Shown here piece after piece: positions 7,391 to 13,905 of a stretch of DNA of 32,908 nucleotides. The notes under the pieces were generated by a model, which was given only the letters and a program-made list of their open reading frames with translations, ran no database searches and was not told the DNA's origin. This DNA comes from Lachnospiraceae bacterium (GTDB taxonomy: Bacteria; Bacillota; Clostridia; Lachnospirales; Lachnospiraceae), in NCBI GenBank assembly GCA_022793375.1, contig JAAWCS010000041.1, positions 1-32,908 on the forward strand, in the 5' to 3' direction. The position numbers were made by a program, and so were the translations under genes. Each line of letters opens with the position of its first letter. Positions within the stretch are counted from its first letter, which is position 1.

Positions 7391-7966
7391 TTACCTTCCC
7401 GCACGTTCCCGCGCAAACCGCTCCCACTCGTCCTCCTGCGGCCGGTTTAAGCAGCTGCTTCTGCCGCCGCAGAGAATTTCTTTTTGGTTTCCGCTTTCCA
7501 GCGTGCCGATTACGGCGGCCGGCCACCCTTGCGCCCGGCAGGCGCGGCATAGCCGCTCTCCATGCTCTGCCGCGATCAAAAAACTATTCTCCGAACAGAG
7601 GTAGTAGGGGTTTACTTCCAGGCGCTCGCAGATTTCAATGGTTTCCTGCCGCATGGGCACGGCTTTCAGCTCAACCCGAAATCCCGTCTGCCATATCCGG
7701 GCCATCTCCCACAAACCATCAAAGAGTCCGCCGGGTCCCAGTGCCAGGCAGACCGCTTCCTCTGCCCCGTCAAGGGCCGGCAGACGCCGGGGAAGTATGC
7801 CGATCTTTTGAGCCAGCGCTTCGTAATATGCTTCCGTCTCCTCCAAAAACCTGCGCGGCAGCCATTTGACCAGATACGCCTGCTCCTGCCGCGCAAAAGC
7901 CGCCGAACCGGAGAGCGCCATATATCCTGCCATAATCAGTTCCTTGCCTGCCTGCGACCGCTCCAC
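7391..7966 (-). CDS. AIR-synthase-related protein, C-terminal domain only
   Basis: A 191-residue protein resembling the second half of Clostridia proteins of the AIR synthase/HypE-like superfamily. Segments that match my memory of that half are GGLFDGLWEMA (about 78-88), RQETIEICERLEVNPY (105-120), and the C-terminal PAAVIGTLESGNQKEIL followed by L-x-x-P-x-x-DE. The N-terminal domain, which carries the ATP-binding core, is absent. The usual HDVTEGG motif reads LALGPGG here, so ATP-dependent chemistry is unlikely. The GTG at 7966 has a GGAGG site; an ATG at 7933 is an alternative. In-frame sequence upstream to the stop at 8036-8038 shows no remnant of the lost domain. It precedes the Lrp gene by 78 bases. 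It may be a partial gene or a functional half-protein. Confidence 0.6.
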   Translation of the reverse strand: MERSQAGKELIMAGYMALSGSAAFARQEQAYLVKWLPRRFLEETEAYYEALAQKIGILPRRLPALDGAEEAVCLALGPGGLFDGLWEMARIWQTGFRVELKAVPMRQETIEICERLEVNPYYLCSENSFLIAAEHGERLCRACRAQGWPAAVIGTLESGNQKEILCGGRSSCLNRPQEDEWERFARERAGR

Positions 7967-8052
7967 TCCCTTTTGTGCCTCCTGCCTGTAAAATGTACGT
8001 TCAAACGTGCGCCCTGTCTTTCCCCCGTTTCTTTTTCACGGCTTATTACAGG

Positions 8053-8090
8053 AGCGGCTCCGTCCTCTTTTTACAGGAAACGGAGCCACT
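8053..8090. terminator. Terminator-like hairpin in the 7967-8152 gap
   Basis: AGCGGCTCCGT (8053-8063) pairs with ACGGAGCCACT (8080-8090) with one wobble, around a 16-nt loop. On the plus strand it is followed by ATTTTTATTT, the tail of a classical terminator, although both flanking genes run on the minus strand. In the minus direction the tail is only CTGTAATAAG. It may still act as the end of the VanW operon. Confidence 0.45.
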
Positions 8091-8152
8091 ATTTTTATTT
8101 CTTGCTCTATTTTTATTTTACCTCCGGTGCGGTCCGCCGACTTCGGCAAATC

Positions 8153-9592
8153 TTAGCCCGGCTGTCCCTCCTGTCCTTCCTGGCCCTCCGGCGGCATGTT
8201 GGGGTCTCCCTGCTCGCCGCCGTTTTCCTCCGGCAGCGGCTCTCCGACTCCGACGCGTATCTTGGCCGGCGACGCTTTATATCGGTCGGTATGCAGAAGC
8301 GTTGTCTCTACGACCTGGCCGTCTATCTTTACCTGTTTGTACAGTTCCACCTTGATTGCGTCATAGGCGTCCTGATCCCAGACCTGCTGGCCGGCCGGCA
8401 GGTTCGGATCCTCCGTTACGATCGGAGCGCCCGGGCCTACCCGGCTGAGGATATTGTTGTAATAGATCACTTCCCGGTTCGCGGGGCGGTCGTCCTTGCC
8501 CCAAAGAGCCGTGTACAGCTTGCCGCCGCTGGCCCAGGCTTCCACATATACCGGATAATCCGTAGAATTCTTAAAACACAGGTCTTTGCTGCCTGCCGAC
8601 TGCGCCGAATCAAATCCGGGTTCTACATAGCTGACCGTCATCGAATGCGGCGCACGGGTCACTACCTCCAGCTCAGACTTTAAAAGCGCGTTGTACAGAG
8701 TCGTCGAAATCTGGCAGATGCCGCCGCCGATCGAATCCACATAGCCGCCGTCCGCATAGGCGATCGCCGCCCGATAGCCGTTTTCCACCGTACAGGGATA
8801 CAGATAATCATACAGGGAAAGCGTCTCTCCCGGCAAAAGCACCTGTCCGTTGATAAAGCCGGTGCCGTTTGTCAGATTCTGGGAGCGATCCGCGCTGCCC
8901 GGATTATAATCGGTGCTGTAATCACCCAGGACGTCCTGGATCAGCTTTAACTCCTCTGTCTTATATTTCGGCTCCGTCACCTGGACGACCGCCTCCAGCT
9001 GCAGGCGGCCTCCCGCCCATTCCGTCTGCACGGCCCCCACAATTTTCTCGACGGTAGCGGGTACGTCTACCGTAAGGCCCGTGGTCGATTGGGACACTTC
9101 AAATGTTTTTCCCTCTCTCTTAATCGTCGCGTCCACGGCTTCCGTCTGGCGCGCTTCGGCTTCCTCCTGCAGATAGGCTTCCAGCAGGGATTCGTTCAGG
9201 GAATACTCGATCGGGTACTCCTTCTTTTCCTTGCTCAGCTGTGTCAGTTCCTTGTAGCGCTCCAGTATATTGCCGCTTTTGCCGCAGGTGACGGCTTCTG
9301 CTACTACATCGGGATTATCCCATGTAATTCCCAGTTCGTCAAAGCCCTTTTGCGTCTCGGTGCCGTTAAAGGAAAGATACAAAACGCCTGTTTTATAGCG
9401 CTCAAAATATTCCTCGACAATTGCCTTTGCTTCGCTCTCCGTCTTTCCGCCTACATCCAGGCCGCCGATGATAATACCATCAGCGATGACGCCTTCATCC
9501 GGCTCCTCCGCCGCATAGGCCGGTACTGCCATACCAAACATGCAGAATGCGGCAAATATCAGCAAACCCTTTGCGCATTGTTTCCACTTCAT
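8153..9592 (-). CDS. Secreted VanW-family protein (copy 2 of tandem pair)
   Basis: A 479-residue exported protein of the VanW family, cell-envelope proteins named after a gene in vancomycin-resistance clusters but with unknown biochemical role. An N-terminal signal peptide is clear (Lys-rich start, hydrophobic stretch about residues 9-22, AYA cleavage near 27). A peptidoglycan-binding-4-like region covers about 40-230, and the VanW core follows, with YVDSIGGGICQISTTLYNAL and RAPHSMTVSYVEPGFDSA. The C-terminus is a short Pro/Glu/Gln/Gly-rich tail. It is very similar in layout to the gene 28 bases upstream, so they are tandem paralogues in one operon. The ATG at 9592 has AAAGGAG upstream. I see no resistance genes nearby. 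Confidence 0.87.
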   Translation of the reverse strand: MKWKQCAKGLLIFAAFCMFGMAVPAYAAEEPDEGVIADGIIIGGLDVGGKTESEAKAIVEEYFERYKTGVLYLSFNGTETQKGFDELGITWDNPDVVAEAVTCGKSGNILERYKELTQLSKEKKEYPIEYSLNESLLEAYLQEEAEARQTEAVDATIKREGKTFEVSQSTTGLTVDVPATVEKIVGAVQTEWAGGRLQLEAVVQVTEPKYKTEELKLIQDVLGDYSTDYNPGSADRSQNLTNGTGFINGQVLLPGETLSLYDYLYPCTVENGYRAAIAYADGGYVDSIGGGICQISTTLYNALLKSELEVVTRAPHSMTVSYVEPGFDSAQSAGSKDLCFKNSTDYPVYVEAWASGGKLYTALWGKDDRPANREVIYYNNILSRVGPGAPIVTEDPNLPAGQQVWDQDAYDAIKVELYKQVKIDGQVVETTLLHTDRYKASPAKIRVGVGEPLPEENGGEQGDPNMPPEGQEGQEGQPG

Positions 9593-9619
9593 ATAGACTA
9601 CTCCTTTATTCTGCTTACA

Positions 9620-11167
9620 TCATCCCTCAGGCGGCTGCTCCTGCGGGGGCTGTTCCTCAGGTGGCTGCTCCTGCGGCGGCTGCTCCGCGGGCGGCTGTTC
9701 CTGGGGCGGTTGTTCCTGAGGGGGCTGCTCCTGCGGCGGCTGCTCCTCAGGGGGCAGTTCCGGCGGCATCTGCCCTGCCAGGTATTCCTCGGCCGAAAGG
9801 CCGCCTGTCCCGACAATGGCATAGATCGGCGTTGCCCGGTAATGATCGTATTCGTCATACAGCGGTTCGTCGCTGACCACCTTGCCGTCGACAATCACAC
9901 GTTTGTAGGCCATGGCCGATACCTTAGGGTACTCGTTCTGTGTCCGCTCATAGGAACCATAGGGGCGGTTCGGATCGTACTCGATGGACTCCTGCCCGCC
10001 ATAGACCCATTCTTCCGAATATTTGCTGTAGTATTCTACCTTGCGGTTTGAGGGGCGGGTTTCTTTGCCCCAGAGTCCCACATACAGGACGCCGCGGCTG
10101 GACGCATATGATTCAATATAAATCGGATAGTCCGTATCATTCTTGAAAACCAGATTCCGTCCCGACGACCAGGCCTGACCGGAATCCAGTCCCGGCTTCA
10201 CATAGCTGACCGTCATTGTGTGCGGTGAACGCTCCACTACCTCCAGCTCCGCCAGCAGCACCGCGTTGTAGCAGGTCGTGGAAATCTGGCAGATCCCGCC
10301 GCCCAGCGAGTCCACGTAGCGTCCTCCCTGGTAGGTCGTCGCCTTGCGGTAGCCTTTGGCGGACGTGATCGGATACAGGTAATCAAAGAACGAATAGCTG
10401 TCGCCCGGCATCAGCAGTACACCGTCTAAGTAGCTGACACCGACACGCAGGTTCGCCGTGCGGTCCGTTTCACCGGGATTGAAATGCGTCGAATACTCGC
10501 CCAGCATATCCTGCACCGCTTCGACCATCTCCGTCGTGAGCGTCGGCTCCACGATCTCGGCGACTGCGTCCACCTCAATTGTTTCGCCGTCCCATGACTC
10601 TGCCAGCGCATCCTTTACCGCTTTCAGCGTAGCGGCTACGTCGACTGTAACGCCGGTCACCGAATCGGTAGTCACGAACTTGCCGTCCTCGCGGGTGATC
10701 GTCGCTTCTACGGGTTCTGTTTTGCGCTCCTCGGCCTCCTTCTGCAAAAACTCCCTCAGGCTGCTTTCCTTCCAGGAGTAATCCAGCTCAAAGACCGCGT
10801 TTTCATTCTCCAGGCTGCTCGTTGACTTGTAACGCTCTAAAATATTGCCGGTATTTCCCAGTACCGCCGCCTGCGCGACCACATCGGTGTTCACCCAGTC
10901 AAAGCCCAGTTCCTTCATAGATATACTGCTCACTTCGCCGTTAAAGGATATGTTCAGTACCGTATCTCTCAGCTCATCTATGTAGCCTTCCACCGCGCTC
11001 TGCGCTTCGGCCTGCGTCATCCCGCCGACATCGATTCCCTCGATAAACACGCCGGACACCAGGGTTTCGTCCCCGACCGCTTCCTCCTCGGCATACGCCC
11101 TGGCAGGCAGCATCAGGCAGATCCCCGCAAACAAAGCCGTCAGCGCTGCAATTTTCCACCTTTTCAT
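9620..11167 (-). CDS. Secreted VanW-family protein with PPxEQ repeat tail (copy 1)
   Basis: A 515-residue exported VanW-family protein. It has a signal peptide (MKRWKIAALTALFAGICLML, ending near ARAYA), a peptidoglycan-binding-4-like region, and the VanW core with YVDSLGGGICQISTTCYNA and RSPHTMTVSYVKPGLDSG. Unlike its downstream paralogue it ends in eight PPxEQ pentapeptides (bases 9635-9754), a stiff Pro/Gln/Glu tail that could span or bind the wall. The frame opens at a TTG (11176), but the ATG at 11167 is correctly spaced behind GAGGAG, so I place the start there. A promoter lies at 11215-11242. The role in the envelope is unknown. Confidence 0.88.
   Translation of the reverse strand: MKRWKIAALTALFAGICLMLPARAYAEEEAVGDETLVSGVFIEGIDVGGMTQAEAQSAVEGYIDELRDTVLNISFNGEVSSISMKELGFDWVNTDVVAQAAVLGNTGNILERYKSTSSLENENAVFELDYSWKESSLREFLQKEAEERKTEPVEATITREDGKFVTTDSVTGVTVDVAATLKAVKDALAESWDGETIEVDAVAEIVEPTLTTEMVEAVQDMLGEYSTHFNPGETDRTANLRVGVSYLDGVLLMPGDSYSFFDYLYPITSAKGYRKATTYQGGRYVDSLGGGICQISTTCYNAVLLAELEVVERSPHTMTVSYVKPGLDSGQAWSSGRNLVFKNDTDYPIYIESYASSRGVLYVGLWGKETRPSNRKVEYYSKYSEEWVYGGQESIEYDPNRPYGSYERTQNEYPKVSAMAYKRVIVDGKVVSDEPLYDEYDHYRATPIYAIVGTGGLSAEEYLAGQMPPELPPEEQPPQEQPPQEQPPQEQPPAEQPPQEQPPEEQPPQEQPPEG
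9635..9754 (-). repeat. Eight 15-bp in-frame repeats encoding PPxEQ
   Basis: Eight consecutive 15-bp units encode PPEEQ, PPQEQ or PPAEQ at the C-terminus of the upstream VanW protein. The units differ at synonymous positions, so this is an established low-complexity tail rather than a recent slippage tract, though it could still vary in copy number between strains. Confidence 0.9.
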
Positions 11168-11214
11168 AAAGCTCAACTCCTCTTACCATCTTTTATCCGA
11201 AGTTACATAACTTT

Positions 11215-11242
11215 ATTTTACCCGATTTCTTTATTTTTGCAA
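11215..11242 (-). promoter_or_regulatory. Promoter of the VanW gene pair
   Basis: On the minus strand TTGCAA (11237-11242) and TAAAAT (11215-11220) are separated by 16 bp, about 45 bases before the ATG at 11167. This would let the VanW pair be transcribed independently of nth and the small ORF upstream. Confidence 0.6.
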
Positions 11243-11308
11243 GCATCTGCCAAAAATGTAATACTCTTGCAACATTTTCGTAGAAATTCAGTCTCCGGCC
11301 CCGGCCTC

Positions 11309-11419
11309 TCACATCGCCAGATAGCTGAGCACCATCGGTAAAACCATCGAGATTACCAAAAAAGCAATGATAATGCCCGTGACAATCTTCTTCGTCTTTT
11401 TATTCTGCAAATTCATCAT
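11309..11419 (-). CDS. 36-residue single-helix membrane peptide
   Basis: A short open frame of 36 codons plus TGA. It has a polar, Lys-rich start (about residues 4-11) followed by one hydrophobic helix (about 12-34, rich in Ile, Val, Leu and Met), a typical small membrane protein with the N-terminus inside. The ATG is preceded by AAAGGAGG at ideal spacing, as strong as any ribosome binding site in the window, and two ATGs stand in tandem. It lies 55 bases after nth and about 140 bases before the VanW pair. The function is unknown and I recognise no family. Confidence 0.65.
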   Translation of the reverse strand: MMNLQNKKTKKIVTGIIIAFLVISMVLPMVLSYLAM

Positions 11420-11474
11420 AGCCGCGTTCCTCCTTTCCCCTGCCCGTGTTTTCAGGGCATAATGGTACACTTTG

Positions 11475-12131
11475 TTATTTTTCGTATTTCCGATACCAGA
11501 AGCAGTCGCCGGACGGGCAGAGATCGTTTAAAAAGCACTCCCCGCATTTCGGACTTCTGGCCGGGCACAGTCGGCGCCCATGAGTAATAATCTGCATATT
11601 ATAAAGAATCCAATGTTCTTTTGGCAGCACCTGCATCAAATCGTATTCGACTTTCTCCGCGTCCTGCTCGGTCGTAAATCCCAGCCTTTTGGAAATACGC
11701 TTTACATGGGTATCGACGACAATGCTCGGATCGTGGTAAATATTGCCGCGGATCACATTTGCCGTCTTGCGGCCGACCCCCGCGAGGGTAATCAGCTCCT
11801 CCATGCGCCTGGGGACCTCTTTCCCGTATTCCGTCACCAGCCTTTTTGCACAGGCCACAATATTTTTAGCCTTGCTGTGGTGGAAGCCCAGCATATGAAT
11901 TTCCTGCTCCACCTGCGCTACGTCCGCGGCGGCCAGCGTTTCTAACGACGGGTACTTTACAAACAGCTTTGCCGTCACCTGGTTTACCCTCTCGTCCTTG
12001 CACTGCGCGCTTAAAATGACGGCAATCAAAAGCTGCCACGGCGTTTCGTAATTCAGGTAACAAATCGGGTCCGTTCCGTAGTGTTCATCCAGACGCTTGA
12101 GGATTTCAATTACTCGTTGTCGTTCGTCCAT
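11475..12131 (-). CDS. nth: Endonuclease III
   Basis: A DNA glycosylase/AP lyase of base excision repair that removes oxidised pyrimidines and cuts the abasic site. The 218 residues match the family. The helix-hairpin-helix LAGVGRKTANVIRG (117-130) carries the catalytic Lys122, and VVDTHV holds the catalytic Asp140. The iron-sulfur loop has Cys189, Cys196, Cys199 and Cys205 in the C-X6-C-X2-C-X5-C spacing. The start overlaps the end of the radical SAM gene by 22 bases, so the two are translationally coupled in the secA run. Confidence 0.96.
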   Translation of the reverse strand: MDERQRVIEILKRLDEHYGTDPICYLNYETPWQLLIAVILSAQCKDERVNQVTAKLFVKYPSLETLAAADVAQVEQEIHMLGFHHSKAKNIVACAKRLVTEYGKEVPRRMEELITLAGVGRKTANVIRGNIYHDPSIVVDTHVKRISKRLGFTTEQDAEKVEYDLMQVLPKEHWILYNMQIITHGRRLCPARSPKCGECFLNDLCPSGDCFWYRKYEK

Positions 12132-13879
12132 TCTTCCGCCTCCCAGGCAGCCGCATTGTTTGTCAGCGGATCTCGTGCATTGTAGTCAAATAATACCAGG
12201 ACTTTTTGTCCATTCTGTGAAAATCCTCGTGGAAACACCTCGGCATGGGTCATGTGCAGCAGCTGCCGGTAACCGTACCCCCGGTACGCGACCAGCCGCG
12301 GACACTCAGCCCCATATTTGGCATACCAGGCCGTAATCGACGGCCAGTCCTCCTGCGGCCGCGGCGCGAAAGAAGGACGCGTTTTCGCATTCTCCCGCAG
12401 ATAATAATCATATACCAAAAGTTCGCGCCAGGCAACCCCATAAAAAGAAGAATCCGGCCATTGACGGCTGGAAATAAATTCCCACAAAACGTCAAAGCGC
12501 TCCCGGCGCGAAAGCTGCCGTTCAAACAGGCCTTGTTCCTTCAAAAAATCTGCCAATTCCTCATAGAGGGCAAACGGCGAATCACAGAAACCGCACAGCC
12601 GTTCCATCGTGTGCGTAAACTGTCCGCTGTTATAATACGTCTCCAGCACCTTTTCCATTCGTTTTAAACGACATAACTCCTTGTAGGAAAGCCAGCGCGT
12701 TTTCAAGACTTCATAGGGCGGTTCGCAGCTGAAGGCCATCCCGTACTCTCCTGCCATCTCGTACATGTGCGAGCCCTTCAGCACTTTTAAAAAGCCCAGC
12801 TGCAGCTGCTGCGGCCGCAGGCGGTACACCCAGTCAAAGGAACGCCCGAAACTCTCATAATCTTCACAGGGGAGCCCGGCAATGAGGTCCAGATGGCGGT
12901 GAACGTTTTTCGCACGGCCGAGTGTTTCTACATTTTGAGCCAGCCGTTCTAAATCCGTAGTGCGGCGGATTTCGCGCAATGTCTCGGGGTTTACGCTCTG
13001 TACGCCGATCTCCAGCTGTACCTGGCCCGGCCGCAGGCGGCCAAGAAGTCCCAGTTCCTCCTGTGTGAGCAGGTCGGCCGCGATCTCAAAGTGAAAATTT
13101 GTAACGCCGTTGTCGTTTTGTTCCAGAAATTCCCATATTTCCATGGCGTGACGATGCACGCAGTTAAAAGTGCGGTCCACAAATTTTACCTGGGGGACTT
13201 TCTGCTTTAAAAAGAAAGCAAGATCCTCTTTCACCTGCCCCATGTCCCGCAGACGCAGTCCTTTATCTATGGAAGAAAGACAGTAGCTGCAGGAAAACGG
13301 ACAGCCGCGGCTGCTTTCGTAGTAGAGGATTTTATGACAGTCCTCCTTGGAAATATGCCGGTAAACAAACGGCAGGCGGGACAGCTCTAACGCCGGGCCG
13401 GGCACGTTTTCACGCACTTCGCCGCCTAAGCGCCAGGCAAGGCCCGGGACCGCGGCTAATTCCTCCGGCGCTTTTCCGTCGGTCCGTTCGTACCATTCCA
13501 TCAGCCGCAGAAAAGCCTCCTCCCCCTCCCCGCACATCACGCCGCGGACAAAGGGCAGCTGCCGGAGCAGGGATTTTGCGTCATACGACGCTTCCGGTCC
13601 GCCCAGCCATTGATCCGTCTCCGGGCAGACCTGCCGCAGATCGGCCGCCAGCCCTTTTACAAGGCCGATGTTCCAGATATAGCAGGAAAAGCCCACCGCC
13701 GTCGGCCGCCGCGCGGCCAAATCCGCCAGGATATCTTCCCTGTTTTGGTTGACCGTATATTCGGCCGTCTCCATGCAGTCTGAAATTCCGTTTGCTTCGG
13801 CATACGCTTTCAGACTGCAAATCGCCAGGTTACAGTGGATATATTTGCTGCCAATGGCCGCCAATACAAATTTCCGCAT
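12110..13879 (-). CDS. B12-binding-domain radical SAM protein (DUF4080-like)
   Basis: A 589-residue radical SAM enzyme with an N-terminal cobalamin-binding-type domain (about residues 1-140), a core with the cluster motif GCPFSCSYC (Cys193, Cys197, Cys200 from the ATG at 13879), and a long C-terminal domain of the DUF4080 type. Related proteins are common in Clostridia, but their reaction is not established. The N-terminal domain lacks an obvious DxHxxG cobalamin ligand motif, so cofactor binding is uncertain. The frame extends to a TTG at 13909, but the ATG at 13879 follows AAAGGAG and begins the conserved MRKFVLAAIGSKY. It lies 26 bases after secA and overlaps nth, so the three are likely cotranscribed. 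Confidence 0.85.
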   Translation of the reverse strand: MRKFVLAAIGSKYIHCNLAICSLKAYAEANGISDCMETAEYTVNQNREDILADLAARRPTAVGFSCYIWNIGLVKGLAADLRQVCPETDQWLGGPEASYDAKSLLRQLPFVRGVMCGEGEEAFLRLMEWYERTDGKAPEELAAVPGLAWRLGGEVRENVPGPALELSRLPFVYRHISKEDCHKILYYESSRGCPFSCSYCLSSIDKGLRLRDMGQVKEDLAFFLKQKVPQVKFVDRTFNCVHRHAMEIWEFLEQNDNGVTNFHFEIAADLLTQEELGLLGRLRPGQVQLEIGVQSVNPETLREIRRTTDLERLAQNVETLGRAKNVHRHLDLIAGLPCEDYESFGRSFDWVYRLRPQQLQLGFLKVLKGSHMYEMAGEYGMAFSCEPPYEVLKTRWLSYKELCRLKRMEKVLETYYNSGQFTHTMERLCGFCDSPFALYEELADFLKEQGLFERQLSRRERFDVLWEFISSRQWPDSSFYGVAWRELLVYDYYLRENAKTRPSFAPRPQEDWPSITAWYAKYGAECPRLVAYRGYGYRQLLHMTHAEVFPRGFSQNGQKVLVLFDYNARDPLTNNAAAWEAEEWTNDNE

Positions 13880-13905
13880 GCCACGTTCTCCTTTCCACAA
13901 GTGAA

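Noticed and set aside
7562..8683. Long plus-strand open frame (373 codons) opposite the AIR-like gene and the VanW gene
   Set aside because: It is the antisense of two genes with clear family signatures, its composition is Arg/Leu/Ala-rich, and no domain is recognisable.
9089..10051. Plus-strand open frame with Leu/Arg repeats
   Set aside because: The repeats are the antisense of the PPxEQ coding units; there is no independent support.
8153..11167. Vancomycin resistance locus
   Set aside because: VanW-domain proteins are common in Clostridia without resistance. No ligase, dehydrogenase or VanX-like dipeptidase gene is present.
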